Of a stretch of 54,400 nt of DNA, positions 1 to 8,933 are shown one piece after another. The stretch is from Anaerolinea sp. (GTDB taxonomy: Bacteria > Chloroflexota > Anaerolineae > Aggregatilineales > UBA2796), in assembly GCA_014879835.1 (NCBI GenBank), contig JACSRJ010000143.1, positions 1-54,400 of the forward strand, given 5' to 3'. Position 1 is the first letter of the stretch. The number at the start of each line of letters is the position of its first letter. Under the pieces are notes generated by a model that saw only the letters and a program-made list of their open reading frames with translations, made no database searches and was not told where the DNA came from. The translations under genes and the position numbers were made by a program.

Positions 1-1559
1 TCCCACTCAATGGTGGCAGGGGGTTTGGTGGTGATGTCGTAGACCACCCGATTCACCCCCTTGACCTCGTTCACAATCCGCTCACTGATTCGCGCCAGAA
101 TTTCATAGGGCAGGCGCGCCCATGTTGCAGTCATGAAGTCATCGGTGACCACGGCCCGGATCACGATTGGTTCTTGATAGGTGCGTCCATCCCCCATCAC
201 CCCCACACTGCGCACCGGAAGCAGCGCTGCAAAGGCCTGTGCAGTGTCACCCTTGAGCAACCCTGCCGCGCCCAATTCGCCAGTGACGATGGCATCGGCC
301 GCCCGCAAGCGTTCCAAGCGTTCCCAGTTAACCTCGCCCAAACAGCGCACTGCCAGCCCCGGGCCGGGGAAGGGCTGCCGCCAAATGATCGCTTCGGGCA
401 GTCCCAGTTCCAACCCAACCCGGCGCACCTCATCTTTGAACAAGTAACGCAGCGGCTCCACCAGTTTGAGGTGCATATCATCGGGCAGCCCACCGACATT
501 GTGATGAGTCTTGATTCGGTGGGCGTTGGGGCGTTCTTTGGCGGCCGACTCAATCACATCCGGGTAGATCGTGCCCTGCGCCAAAAATTCCACGTCTCCC
601 AATTTGCGGGCTTCGTGTTCAAACAGGCGCACGAATCTCTCACCGATGATCTTCCGTTTACGTTCGGGATCAATGACCCCTTCCAGTGCTGCGAGAAAAT
701 CTTCAGAGGCGTCTACTGCGATCAGTTTCATGCCCATGTTTTGACCAAAGGTTTGGACGACTTGCTCCGGCTCGTGAAGGCGCATTAACCCATTGTTGAT
801 GAAGATGCAGGTGAGCTGATCACCGATGGCACGGTGGATCAGCGCCGCTGCCACCGCTGAGTCGACGCCCCCACTCAACCCTAACACGACTTTTCCAGAA
901 CCCACTTGAGCGCTTATTGTGGCGGTTGTGTGTTCGATGATGGAAGCAGGAGTCCAATCAGGTGCGGCCGCACACACCTTTCGGGCAAAGGTGCGCAGAA
1001 TCTGACTACCCAAGGGCGTATGGGTCACTTCTGGGTGGAACTGAACCGCATACCGCCGATGCGCTTGATCGGACATTGCCGCGAAGGGTGAATTGCCAGA
1101 GTGTGCGGACGGAACCCAACCCGGCGGCAGACTCTCGATTTTATCGCCGTGACTCATCCACACATCAAGGGTTGAGGGAAGCCCCTCAAAAAGCGCTTGA
1201 TTAGGGGTGGATATTTGAACCTGTGCCGCGCCGTACTCACGTGCTCCAGCGCCCCCAACTCGCCCGCCTAAAGTATGCGCCAAAAGCTGCATCCCGTAAC
1301 AGATTCCCAGAATAGGCATCCCGGAATCTAAAACAAAGGCAGGTAGCGTGGGCGCGCCCGGATCATAAACGCTGTTGGGGCCCCCAGAGAGAATAAAGCC
1401 TTGGGGCTGCATCCTGTTGATCCGAGCGGGATCGGCGTCCCACGAGAAAATCTCTGCGTACACATTCTGCTCGCGCACCCGCCGGGCGATCAGTTGGGTG
1501 TATTGCGAGCCATAGTCGAGGATGGCGATGCCACCAGTGTGCTGTCCTAGAACGCTCAT
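1..1559 (-). CDS. guaA: GMP synthase (glutamine-hydrolysing), nearly complete
   Basis: Converts XMP, ATP and glutamine to GMP, the last step of guanylate synthesis, in the cytoplasm. Translating the minus strand from the ATG at 1559 gives an open frame to the window edge. It starts [20 protein letters not shown], a class I glutamine amidotransferase domain with nucleophile Cys87 in GICYGMQ and the FHPEV His/Glu pair. The ATP pyrophosphatase P-loop SGGVDS lies near residue 229, and the GMP synthase C-terminal domain ends in PPATIEW plus two bases of the final codon. About 519 residues are visible, close to the family length of about 520, so only the last base or so and the stop codon are missing. 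The start is 2 bases after the xpt stop, so the two genes are cotranscribed. Confidence 0.97.
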   Translation of the reverse strand, partial: MSVLGQHTGGIAILDYGSQYTQLIARRVREQNVYAEIFSWDADPARINRMQPQGFILSGGPNSVYDPGAPTLPAFVLDSGMPILGICYGMQLLAHTLGGRVGGAGAREYGAAQVQISTPNQALFEGLPSTLDVWMSHGDKIESLPPGWVPSAHSGNSPFAAMSDQAHRRYAVQFHPEVTHTPLGSQILRTFARKVCAAAPDWTPASIIEHTTATISAQVGSGKVVLGLSGGVDSAVAAALIHRAIGDQLTCIFINNGLMRLHEPEQVVQTFGQNMGMKLIAVDASEDFLAALEGVIDPERKRKIIGERFVRLFEHEARKLGDVEFLAQGTIYPDVIESAAKERPNAHRIKTHHNVGGLPDDMHLKLVEPLRYLFKDEVRRVGLELGLPEAIIWRQPFPGPGLAVRCLGEVNWERLERLRAADAIVTGELGAAGLLKGDTAQAFAALLPVRSVGVMGDGRTYQEPIVIRAVVTDDFMTATWARLPYEILARISERIVNEVKGVNRVVYDITTKPPATIEW

Positions 1560-1561
1560 GG

Positions 1562-2134
1562 TCATTCCGAAAAGATGATCTTACCGTCATCCATCGAGGT
1601 GATCGTGGCGAGGGCAAAGATGGGTACACCATAGTGTTCCAGCATGGCGCGTCCACCCTCAAAGGTTTTTTCGACCACCGCTGCGATTCCGACCACCGTC
1701 GATTTTGCGCTGCGCACCATACGTACCAAACTGCGGATGGTCTTGCCGGAGGCGAGGAAATCATCCAACACCAAGATACGCTCGTTACCGGGCAAAAACT
1801 CCGCCGAGATCAGGAGGTTTACGTCCATTCCTTTGGTATGGGATGGCGCAGTTTCGAGGAACACCGGCCCATACATGGTCACAGGCTTGACTTTACGTGC
1901 GTAAACCACTGGCACCCCTAAGGACAACCCTACCGCAAAGGCGGGTGCAATCCCAGAGACTTCCGCCGTCAGGACGCGGTTCACGCCTTCACTCTTGAAA
2001 CGCGCTGCGATCTCCTGACCACAGCGCATGATCAAACCCGTATCGATCTGATGATTGAGAATGCTGTCGATTTTGAGAATGCCGTTGCCGAGGTTCTGGC
2101 CCTCGGCCAGAATGCGTTCTTTGAGTTCTTGCAT
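1562..2134 (-). CDS. xpt: Xanthine phosphoribosyltransferase
   Basis: Makes XMP from xanthine and PRPP; XMP is the substrate of the GMP synthase encoded immediately downstream, so the pair forms a salvage route to GMP. The 190-residue protein matches the Xpt family from end to end: the N-terminal [13 protein letters not shown] region (about 19-31), the SGIAPA loop near 60, and the PRPP-binding stretch DDFLASGKT at 124-132. The length equals that of Bacillus Xpt. The ATG at 2134 is preceded by a very purine-rich Shine-Dalgarno that lies in the 3' arm of a perfect 8-bp hairpin, so translation may be structure-controlled. The upstream small gene ends 30 bases before the start. Confidence 0.94.
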   Translation of the reverse strand: MQELKERILAEGQNLGNGILKIDSILNHQIDTGLIMRCGQEIAARFKSEGVNRVLTAEVSGIAPAFAVGLSLGVPVVYARKVKPVTMYGPVFLETAPSHTKGMDVNLLISAEFLPGNERILVLDDFLASGKTIRSLVRMVRSAKSTVVGIAAVVEKTFEGGRAMLEHYGVPIFALATITSMDDGKIIFSE

Positions 2135-2136
2135 GA

Positions 2137-2163
2137 CTCCCCCCTCATGTTTGTTGGGGGGAG
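2137..2163 (-). promoter_or_regulatory. Hairpin enclosing the xpt ribosome-binding site
   Basis: CTCCCCCC (2137-2144) and GGGGGGAG (2156-2163) are perfect inverted repeats around an 11-base loop. In the xpt transcript the 3' arm GGGGGGAG is also the Shine-Dalgarno, two bases before the ATG. The hairpin begins just after the stop codon of the upstream gene. It could limit xpt translation or end part of the upstream transcription. There is no T-run, so RBS masking seems likelier. No purine-riboswitch core is recognisable here. Confidence 0.6.
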
Positions 2164-2164
2164 A

Positions 2165-2605
2165 TTATACCCCGGTTGTGCTAGGGGCAGGATCAACCAC
2201 TGCTTTCCAGTCAATGCCTTTGGTGATCCCCGGTTGCAAATCCTCTAGGAACTTGAGTGCTCCTTCGAGGTTGTTATGAATATCATCCCGTCGGTTGTAG
2301 CGACGGGCAAAACGGGCAAACACGCCTACAAAAACCTTTGCCCCAGTGGAGACACTGAACGATGCACCGCCGCCAAAGTTAGGGTGCTGGGTAAGGCGGC
2401 TTAGGCGCTGCACCATTGTCACGTTGGCGATATGCCCCCGGCGCAAATCGGAAATGAAATAGACCTTGTTGGTTGCAGTGTCCATAATTTGCTGCAACTC
2501 ACGAATGTAGTCCAACGCCTCTTGATCAGTGGCGAGCGACAGCCAACGCACAAAATAGAGATTGGAAGAAAGCTGCTGAAGCTGATAACCCATAGCGCAC
2601 ACCAT
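2165..2605 (-). CDS. Conserved hypothetical protein (about 146 aa)
   Basis: I do not recognise a characterised family. The protein (YQLQQLSSNLYFVRWLSLATDQEALDYI onward) alternates predicted strands and amphipathic helices, has no signal peptide or membrane segment, and in layout resembles small single-domain alpha/beta proteins such as STAS-like domains; that resemblance is only a visual impression. An internal ATG at 2593 (MGYQLQQL) is an alternative start; neither start has a clear Shine-Dalgarno. A TATAAT at 2632-2627 lies about 20 bases upstream of the first ATG. It is the first gene of the run leading into xpt and guaA, with 30 bases to xpt. Confidence 0.75.
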   Translation of the reverse strand: MVCAMGYQLQQLSSNLYFVRWLSLATDQEALDYIRELQQIMDTATNKVYFISDLRRGHIANVTMVQRLSRLTQHPNFGGGASFSVSTGAKVFVGVFARFARRYNRRDDIHNNLEGALKFLEDLQPGITKGIDWKAVVDPAPSTTGV

Positions 2606-2962
2606 TACTTGTTATAGATTATTTTCATTATAACACCCGACAATCCCTTATGAGAGGGCACAAACGCATAAAAACCCCGGAGATGCTCATGGAAAATGAT
2701 CTAACATTGGCGCAACCTCAGGGACGGCATCCATATCGCACGACGTCCCTATATCCTTATTATTTTCAGTTCGTTTCTCCACCAGAAGGCATTGCTTTTG
2801 AGGCTTGCGCCTAAAGCCACTCATTCATCGCTCAACTTCCGGGGAAACTGTTGGAACTTCCCCGGAAGATTACCCGATACACCGATGCAGTAGAGAATGC
2901 CCTCCGGTGCTATCCTAGTAGGTAGGGTTGGTTAAAACATGGTCACAGAAAGGTACTGTTTC
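2606..2962. other. Intergenic region between divergent genes
   Basis: About 350 bases separate the minus-strand small gene and the Lon-like gene. The left edge holds a minus-strand TATAAT (2632-2627) without a convincing -35 box. The right part holds an 11-bp inverted repeat (2836-2868). I see no gene and no tRNA. Confidence 0.5.
2836..2868. repeat. 11-bp inverted repeat upstream of the Lon-like gene
   Basis: CTTCCGGGGAA (2836-2846) and TTCCCCGGAAG (2858-2868) are perfect inverted repeats with an 11-base spacer; their centres lie two helical turns apart. The element is about 95 bases before the likely start at 2963 and has no following T-run, so an operator or a leader hairpin is as plausible as a terminator. 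Confidence 0.55.
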
Positions 2963-5386
2963 ATGAGTGTGCACGAATTGGATGCCCAATCCATTTATCG
3001 CCGGTGTGATCCTAAACGCTTCACATTCCAAACCACGGCTGAACTTGAAGATTTGAGCCAGATCATTGGACAGCCCCGCGCCATTGATGCAGTCAAATTT
3101 GCCACCGGAATCCGCGAAAAGGGATATAACCTCTTTGTGATGGGTGATGCTGGCAGCGGCAAACGATCCCTGATTCTGCAATACTTCCCTCAAGTGGCGG
3201 CGGACAAAGCAGCTCCTTCGGATTGGTGTTATGTGTACCACTTTGAGCGCCCTCATGAACCCCGTGCGGTACGTCTGCCCACTGGCGCAGGAGGGGCTTA
3301 TCGACAAGATATTGCCGAACTTTTAGAAGACCTTAAGGCGGCCTTTGCAACCGCCTTTGACAGTGAAGGTTATCGAACCCGCCGACAGGAAATTGAGGAT
3401 CATCTCAACGCCCAGCAGGAGGAGGTTTTTGGCAAGATTGAGGAACAAGCCGCAGCCAAGAATTTGAGCCTGCGACGCACCCCTGAGGGGATTATGTTTG
3501 TGCCTCTTCAGGATGGACAGCCACTTACCCAGGAAGCGTATGAGGCGCTCAGCGACGATGCCCGCAATCAGATCGAGGATGCCACCGCGGAACTGCGTAA
3601 GGAAATGCAGCGAGTTCTCGTGCAGCAGCCCCGAATGCAGCGCGAAGCTCGTGATAAGATCAGAGAATTGGATCGAGTCGCAGCAGAGGTATCTGCGACC
3701 CCACTTTTTGCTGATCTCCGCAAAAAGTATCAGGGCTGTCCTGAGGTTCTGACTCATTTGGAATCCCTTCAACAAGACGCGATCCATAATGCCAAGATGT
3801 TCCTCGTTGAGGACGGGGCACCTGCCGAAGAAGCTTCCGCTGCGCCCTCAGGCGAAATGGACCCTGCCCAGATTCGAGAGTTCTTCTTTCGTCGGTATCA
3901 GGTCAACCTGATCGTCACCAGCAGCACTCAGAAAGGCGCGCCCATCATCTATGAGGACAACCCCACTTATCAAAACCTGATCGGTCGGGTTGAATACTTA
4001 CCTCAGATGGGCGCACTCACCACGGATTTCACCCTGATCAAGGCTGGGGCACTTCACAAGGCCAATGGGGGTTATTTGATTCTCGAAGCGCGCCGCCTAC
4101 TCGAACAGCCTTTTGCATGGGAAGGCTTAAAGCGCGCCTTGCAGTCAGGGGTCATCCGTATTGAGTCACCCCAGCAGATGACCGATCAAGTGAATACGAT
4201 CACCCTTGAACCGGAACCGATCCCACTCAACGTGAAGGTCGCACTGTTAGGTGATCACGCTTTATATTATGCGCTTTATGCCCAAGACCCAGACTTCAGC
4301 GAATTGTTTAAGGTGGTAGCGGATTTTGAGGAAACCATTGAGCGCAGTCCGGAGAATGAACAACTTTATGCTCGATTAATTGGCACACTTGCGCGCAAAG
4401 AAGGATTGATGCCCTTTGATCCCAGTGCGGTAGCCCGGGTGATCGAACAAAGCTCACGTCTGGCCGAGGACACCCAGAAACTTACGGGACACGTGCGCAG
4501 CGTCGCCGATCTGCTCCATGAAGCCGATTACTGGGCAGGGGAAGCTGGTCACAAGGTGGTCTCGGCGAAGGATGTCCAGCGCGCTTTGGACGCTCAAATC
4601 TTTCGTCTGGACCGAATGCGTTCTCGCAGTTTGGAGTTCATCTCACGGGGCACAGTACTGATCGACACTCAAGGCGACAGCATCGGTCAGGTAAATGGTC
4701 TTTCGGTGATCCAGATCGGGGAATTCTCCTTTGGTTCACCGCATCGGATCAGCGCAAGGGTGCGCCTCGGATCAGGCAAGATCGTCGATATTGAGCGAGA
4801 GGTTGAACTAGGGGGGCCGCTGCACTCTAAGGGGGTTTTGATCCTCACTGGTTTTATTGGAGCCCGATACGGGGGTAAGTATCCGCTGGCCCTTTCAGCA
4901 AGCCTTGTCTTTGAACAATCCTACAATGGGGTTGATGGTGATAGCGCCTCCTCCGCTGAACTGTACGCGCTGCTCTCGGCTATTGGGGAAATCCCGCTCA
5001 AACAATCGTTAGCGGTGACGGGTTCGGTCAATCAACACGGCCAAGTACAGGCAATCGGAGGCGTCAACGAGAAGATTGAGGGCTTTTTTGATGTATGTCA
5101 GATGCGGGGGTTAACTGGGGATCAGGGTGTGTTGATCCCGGCTGCTAATGTGCCCCATCTGATGCTGCGCCACGATGTGGTTGAGTCTGTGAGTAAAGGC
5201 AAGTTCCACATCTATCCAGTAGAAACCATTGATCAGGGTATTGAACTTCTGACTGGGGTCAAGGCCGGCAAACGAAATGCAGAGGGACACTATCCCAAAG
5301 AGAGCGTCAACGGAAAGGTCGAAGCGCGGCTCTCAGAAATGGCCCAGCAGTGGGCCAATCTTCGGGGCACACAAGGCATAGACTAA
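2963..5386 (+). CDS. Lon-like ATP-dependent serine protease (AAA_32/LonB-type)
   Basis: A cytoplasmic ATP-dependent protease of the Lon-like family that has an AAA_32-type ATPase instead of the classic Lon N-domain. The Walker A region is GDAGSGKR at 61-68, with Arg where Ser/Thr is usual. A long helical insertion (about 120-270) interrupts the ATPase part, as in this family. The C-terminal Lon protease domain carries the Ser-Lys dyad: Ser661 in DGDSASSAEL and Lys704 in GGVNEKIEGF, 43 residues apart as in classical Lon. I chose the ATG at 2963 because AGAAAGG lies 9 bases before it; an in-frame ATG at 2939 would add 8 residues but has no Shine-Dalgarno. It is monocistronic and converges on the DUF2277 gene. 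A substrate cannot be read from the sequence. Confidence 0.9.
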   Translation: MSVHELDAQSIYRRCDPKRFTFQTTAELEDLSQIIGQPRAIDAVKFATGIREKGYNLFVMGDAGSGKRSLILQYFPQVAADKAAPSDWCYVYHFERPHEPRAVRLPTGAGGAYRQDIAELLEDLKAAFATAFDSEGYRTRRQEIEDHLNAQQEEVFGKIEEQAAAKNLSLRRTPEGIMFVPLQDGQPLTQEAYEALSDDARNQIEDATAELRKEMQRVLVQQPRMQREARDKIRELDRVAAEVSATPLFADLRKKYQGCPEVLTHLESLQQDAIHNAKMFLVEDGAPAEEASAAPSGEMDPAQIREFFFRRYQVNLIVTSSTQKGAPIIYEDNPTYQNLIGRVEYLPQMGALTTDFTLIKAGALHKANGGYLILEARRLLEQPFAWEGLKRALQSGVIRIESPQQMTDQVNTITLEPEPIPLNVKVALLGDHALYYALYAQDPDFSELFKVVADFEETIERSPENEQLYARLIGTLARKEGLMPFDPSAVARVIEQSSRLAEDTQKLTGHVRSVADLLHEADYWAGEAGHKVVSAKDVQRALDAQIFRLDRMRSRSLEFISRGTVLIDTQGDSIGQVNGLSVIQIGEFSFGSPHRISARVRLGSGKIVDIEREVELGGPLHSKGVLILTGFIGARYGGKYPLALSASLVFEQSYNGVDGDSASSAELYALLSAIGEIPLKQSLAVTGSVNQHGQVQAIGGVNEKIEGFFDVCQMRGLTGDQGVLIPAANVPHLMLRHDVVESVSKGKFHIYPVETIDQGIELLTGVKAGKRNAEGHYPKESVNGKVEARLSEMAQQWANLRGTQGID

Positions 5387-5406
5387 TGAACCCCATATCA
5401 GGGTCA

Positions 5407-5454
5407 TGCTTCCCCTCATCCTTACTCTCATATTGAGGGTGAAAGGGTGAGGGT
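5407..5454. terminator. Imperfect hairpin between convergent genes
   Basis: CCCCTCATCCTT near 5412-5423 can pair with AAGGGTGAGGG at 5443-5453, with an inner CTC/GAG. It lies between the convergent Lon-like and DUF2277 genes and could serve both. The 13-mer GAAAGGGTGAGGG (5441-5453) recurs at 29321-29333 in another gap between convergent genes, so it belongs to a dispersed repeat. Confidence 0.45.
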
Positions 5455-5724
5455 TCAGCGGGGAAACCGGCGGGTGCTGCGTTCTCGCGCTTTGTTTGCC
5501 TCCACCAGACGATCCCGAGGTGGGGCGTTGGTCTCTAAAGCGCCAAGCAGTTCACGGGATGCAGCCGCGATGGCTTCCACAGCCGCAAAAAAACGCGCTT
5601 CATTTGCTTTAGAGGGTTTGTTAAAGCCGCTGATCTTTCGCACAAACTGGAGGGCAGCCGCCTGAACTTCATCATCAGTGACAGGTGGCTCAAAGTTGAA
5701 CAAAGTTTTGATGTTACGGCACAT
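5455..5724 (-). CDS. DUF2277 family protein
   Basis: A small soluble protein of 89 residues beginning MCRNIKTLFNFEPPVT and continuing with ALQFVRKISGF and a C-terminal helical, Arg-rich tail; these are landmarks of the DUF2277 family, whose function is unknown. I set the start at 5724 because MCRNIK is the usual family N-terminus and GGTGGAG lies just before it; an upstream in-frame ATG at 5736 is possible. It is the last gene of a minus-strand run with the coiled-coil membrane protein and pdxT, and converges on the Lon-like gene. Confidence 0.83.
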   Translation of the reverse strand: MCRNIKTLFNFEPPVTDDEVQAAALQFVRKISGFNKPSKANEARFFAAVEAIAAASRELLGALETNAPPRDRLVEANKARERSTRRFPR

Positions 5725-5767
5725 GACTCCACCCATCCCTATATCAGACTACTCCATGACGGATGTT

Positions 5768-6262
5768 TCAGCGATTGGTCGTCTTACGGTAGTTATCCCA
5801 GACCAAAGCCACCAAAATAATGATCGCTGCGAGTGAGACCAACACCGGAATCGCGGTTGAGATCAGCCATGCGCCAATGGCGCAGATGGCAAACTTGATT
5901 CCGAAGTCTGTCCACTCATGCTGAGTCTCGGGGAGCTTCCACTCAAACCGCTCTGAGCTGGCTGCCCTCTTGATGGACTTTTGGGGGCTGTTCGGCGCTG
6001 CTGGGCGCACTTTGGGGGCTGGTTTTGGGGTGACCTGCTCACGAAGCCGATCAGAGCGTGCTTGGGCCTCACGGTTAAGGGTCTCACGGTCGCGCTGTAA
6101 TTGTTCAGATTCCTCAAACTTCTCGGTCAGTTCCTCAGCTTCGGCAACCATCTCGGCTGCGTTATCGACACCCTTGTCAACAACAGAGTCAAGGGACTCA
6201 ATATCCTCCGCCAAGCGAAGCAGATCATCATCGCTCATCTTCTTGTGCTGTGGGCTACTCAT
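5768..6262 (-). CDS. Hypothetical coiled-coil membrane protein
   Basis: No family recognised. Residues about 1-80 are highly charged and helical (EAEELTEKFEESEQLQRDRETLNREAQARSD region), consistent with a coiled coil. A short Pro/Ala linker follows, and then two close hydrophobic segments at about 124-155 that end in a short basic tail (NYRKTTNR). This suggests a protein anchored by its C-terminus with its coiled coil in the cytoplasm. AGGA sits close before the ATG at 6262. It lies 69 bases downstream of pdxT on the same strand. Confidence 0.75.
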   Translation of the reverse strand: MSSPQHKKMSDDDLLRLAEDIESLDSVVDKGVDNAAEMVAEAEELTEKFEESEQLQRDRETLNREAQARSDRLREQVTPKPAPKVRPAAPNSPQKSIKRAASSERFEWKLPETQHEWTDFGIKFAICAIGAWLISTAIPVLVSLAAIIILVALVWDNYRKTTNR

Positions 6263-6331
6263 AAATCCTATGTCCTCATCGCCAGAAGTTCTACATCCTC
6301 TGTACGTTCAGGTATGGCTGTTGGTTGCGCT

Positions 6332-6916
6332 TTAGACCACCAATCTTGCCCCCCGCACCATGTCCAGAAAATACTCGTGAAGGCGGGTATCGGGTGTCAA
6401 TTCGGGGTGAAAAGAGGTGGCCAGCAAATGCCCCTGACGGGCCGCCACAATGCGCCCATCCTCAAGAGTTGCCAACACATCCACTCCTTGGCCCGCGCTG
6501 GCAATGATCGGTGCGCGAATGAAGACCGCCTCCAAGGGGGCGCCTATCAGACCTTTGATATTTAGGGGAGCTACAAAACTGTCGATCTGGCGTCCAAAAG
6601 CGTTGCGGGCAACCCGAATATCCATCAGTCCTAAGTGAGGAGCTTCACCTTCGATTTCCCGTGCCAGAAGGATAGCCCCGGCACATGTGCCCCATGCCGG
6701 ATAAGTGGTGCAGAACTCCCGCAGGGGTTCAAATAGTCCAGTGGCTTTAGCGACCCGGCTGATCGCGGTGCTTTCGCCGCCGGGCATGATGATACCTGCA
6801 AGTTGATTGAGATCTTCCGGGGTGCGAACTTCAACGGGTTCCGCCCCGACCTGACGCAGCATCAGGGCGTGTTCTCGAAAGTCACCCTGCATCGCCAGAA
6901 CGCCTATCTTGAGCAT
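6332..6916 (-). CDS. pdxT: Pyridoxal 5'-phosphate synthase glutaminase subunit
   Basis: Releases ammonia from glutamine and channels it to PdxS, which builds PLP in the DXP-independent pathway. The 194-residue protein starts MLKIGVLAMQGDFREH and has the PGGEST loop at 45-50, nucleophile Cys78 in GTCAGA and the His170/Glu172 pair in FHPELT, so the triad is complete. AAAGGAG lies 7 bases before the ATG. The synthase gene pdxS, usually adjacent, is not within this window, so PdxT must pair with a protein encoded elsewhere. It is divergent from trpS. Confidence 0.95.
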   Translation of the reverse strand: MLKIGVLAMQGDFREHALMLRQVGAEPVEVRTPEDLNQLAGIIMPGGESTAISRVAKATGLFEPLREFCTTYPAWGTCAGAILLAREIEGEAPHLGLMDIRVARNAFGRQIDSFVAPLNIKGLIGAPLEAVFIRAPIIASAGQGVDVLATLEDGRIVAARQGHLLATSFHPELTPDTRLHEYFLDMVRGARLVV

Positions 6917-6983
6917 AAACCAACTCCTTTATGCGCCATTCCCTAAAACAATATCACATTCGTCCTCTCAAAAAAACTGCAAA

Positions 6984-7012
6984 TTGCCCGACGCCGCGCC
7001 AGATGATACAAT
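6984..7012 (+). promoter_or_regulatory. Promoter for trpS
   Basis: TTGCCC (6984-6989) and TACAAT (7007-7012) are separated by exactly 17 bases. Transcription would begin near 7019 and give a leader of about 38 bases before the ATG at 7057, too short for a T-box. This supports the shorter trpS start. Confidence 0.65.
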
Positions 7013-7056
7013 GCAGGCATGGTTCGCACAATTTACACACGGAACGCACACGGTTC

Positions 7057-8076
7057 ATGACCTCAACAAAACAAGGACGTCCCCCACGTATCCTCTCTGG
7101 GATTCAACCTTCGGGGCAGCTTCATATTGGTAATTATCTGGGCGCGCTCAAACAGTGGGTGGAGCTTCAAACGCAGTATGATTCGTTCTACTGCATCGTT
7201 GATCTGCACGCAATTACCGTTCAGCAGGACCCGGCAGCACTGCGCGAGGGCACCCGTCGCAATGCGGGTTTGTACTTAGCCTGTGGGCTTGATCCTCAGC
7301 ACTCAACGGTGTTTGTTCAATCACATGTCCCCGAACACTCTGAATTGGCATGGATTCTGGGGACTTTCACCCCGATGGGCTGGCTCAATCGAATGACCCA
7401 GTTCAAAGACAAAACATCCAAGATGCAGACCGAATCTATTGGTTCTGGGTTGTACAACTACCCCATCCTGATGGCCGCGGATATTCTGCTGTATCAAGCT
7501 GATCTTGTCCCTGTAGGGGATGATCAACGCCAGCATTTGGAACTCACCCGCGATCTGGCCCAGCGTTTTAACAGCATCTATGGTGACACCTTCACGATCC
7601 CCCAGACCTTCACACCCAAAGCCGGGGCGCGGGTGATGGGGCTGGATAACCCCACCGCCAAAATGAGCAAGAGTGAATCCAGCGACCTGCACGCCATTAA
7701 CCTGCTGGATACCCCGGATCGGATCAAGAAAAAAATGATGCGTGCGGTGACCGACTCTGGCTCTGAAATACGCTTCAGCGATCTGGACGAAAGAGCGGGG
7801 GTGAACAACCTGCTCACTATCTATCAGGCTTTTACGGGCGAAAGCGCCGAAGTCATCGAGAATCATTTTGTGGGCAAAGGTTACGGAGACCTCAAGAAGG
7901 CAGTGGCCGAAGTGACCGTCGAAGGACTGCGCCCCATTCAGGAGCGGTATCAGGCTTTGACGGGTGAGGGCGGTTACATTGACGAAGTCCTCAAACGTGG
8001 TGCAGAACGGGCCCGCGAAGTGGCACACAAAACGCTGCGCAGCGTTCAGGAACGGGTCGGATTCCTTCTGCCCTGA
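7057..8076 (+). CDS. trpS: Tryptophanyl-tRNA synthetase
   Basis: Charges tRNA-Trp with tryptophan. The 339-residue class Ic synthetase has the HIGH-type motif HIGN at 23-26 in SGIQPSGQLHIGNYLGAL, the intact AKMSKSESSDL loop, and the family landmarks ADILLYQADLVPVGDDQRQHLE. The reading frame extends upstream to 6931, but those residues are not synthetase-like and overlap the promoter, so I start at ATG 7057, giving the usual family length. The Shine-Dalgarno is weak. A separate zinc-ribbon gene follows after 38 bases. Confidence 0.96.
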   Translation: MTSTKQGRPPRILSGIQPSGQLHIGNYLGALKQWVELQTQYDSFYCIVDLHAITVQQDPAALREGTRRNAGLYLACGLDPQHSTVFVQSHVPEHSELAWILGTFTPMGWLNRMTQFKDKTSKMQTESIGSGLYNYPILMAADILLYQADLVPVGDDQRQHLELTRDLAQRFNSIYGDTFTIPQTFTPKAGARVMGLDNPTAKMSKSESSDLHAINLLDTPDRIKKKMMRAVTDSGSEIRFSDLDERAGVNNLLTIYQAFTGESAEVIENHFVGKGYGDLKKAVAEVTVEGLRPIQERYQALTGEGGYIDEVLKRGAERAREVAHKTLRSVQERVGFLLP

Positions 8077-8114
8077 ACCATAAACAGCTAGGCTGGAACG
8101 GACGGCATAAAACG

Positions 8115-8873
8115 ATGAGCGATTATCGCCCTGAACCTGACTCTCCTTCAATGGATGCGCCTGCTCCGGCGCAATCCCCTACGGAGGCGCATCCGCCCCT
8201 CTTAGGCTGTTTGTACTGCCATACCGAAGGCACAATCACTCTTAACGAAGGGCGCAAGATTCTTGGGTTGGGGTCAGGGCTGCCCACACTCACCTGCAAA
8301 AACTGCGGCTCTGTGGCGGTTTTTGATGCCAGTGCCCGAAACGGCACATGGCGTATTCGCTACCGCCGGGTCAACCGCGAACCACTGTACTACTATGCCA
8401 TGGTTTATTTAGGGGGCACGGGCTGGTTGGATGCTGAAGAAGCGATGGAGATCAGTCGTCGGGCATTCGTTCAGCGGCGGCGGATACAGCAAGTTGAGGC
8501 GGGGTATCTCAACTGGCTGAACCCCGCGCCTCTTGATCCCCCTCCACCTCTAATGAGTCCTGATGAGATGGTGTATGTGACCATCGCCCCGGTAACCTTT
8601 CAGCAGACTTCGCGGGGGGGCGCGGTCCTTTCCCAAGAAGAAGAGAACGTCCTCGATTCGGGGCACTTTTTCCTCACCGATAAAAAAGTACATCTATTAG
8701 GGCAGCGACGTGATTGGTCGCACAAACTTCAAGATATTCGGGACGTAACTTATACTGATCGTTACTGGCGGATTTATGTGGGGTCCTCTAACCAATACTA
8801 TCAAGGGGTCAATCAACCCGATCAGATTGACGCTCAATTGTGTGCCGCTATTGTGCGCGCCTTGATGAAGTAA
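8115..8873 (+). CDS. Hypothetical zinc-ribbon protein with PH-like C-terminal domain
   Basis: A 252-residue soluble protein. After a Pro-rich start, CLYC (about 32-35) and CKNC (about 61-64) form a four-Cys zinc ribbon. The middle is rich in Arg and Tyr (WRIRYRRVNREPLYYY). The C-terminal 100 residues (GHFFLTDKKVHLLGQRRDWSHKLQDIRDVTY) read like the strand pattern of bacterial PH/GRAM-like domains, in which a ligand or membrane surface is bound. The domain assignment is by eye and moderate. It lies between trpS and a flavoprotein gene on the same strand. Confidence 0.75.
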   Translation: MSDYRPEPDSPSMDAPAPAQSPTEAHPPLLGCLYCHTEGTITLNEGRKILGLGSGLPTLTCKNCGSVAVFDASARNGTWRIRYRRVNREPLYYYAMVYLGGTGWLDAEEAMEISRRAFVQRRRIQQVEAGYLNWLNPAPLDPPPPLMSPDEMVYVTIAPVTFQQTSRGGAVLSQEEENVLDSGHFFLTDKKVHLLGQRRDWSHKLQDIRDVTYTDRYWRIYVGSSNQYYQGVNQPDQIDAQLCAAIVRALMK

Positions 8874-8933
8874 ACCATCGCTGCTACGATCCTATTGAGC
8901 CATCCACTGAATCAGACTCACTAGGAGGTTATC

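Noticed and set aside
197-1204. Several long open frames on both strands over the first 1.2 kb.
   Set aside because: They are shadows of guaA, whose frame is continuous from 1559 to the window edge with all motifs present. The apparent minus-strand frame at 197-553 is out of frame with it.
2135-2164. A guanine riboswitch before xpt.
   Set aside because: xpt often has one in Firmicutes, but only about 30 bases lie between the upstream stop and the xpt start, and no three-way-junction core is present.
7013-7056. A T-box leader before trpS.
   Set aside because: The leader implied by the promoter is about 38 bases, too short for a T-box, and no conserved T-box sequence is seen.
7321-8151. A 276-codon minus-strand frame opposite trpS.
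   Set aside because: It lies wholly against a clear synthetase gene, has no recognisable motif or ribosome-binding site, and its composition is that of an antisense shadow.
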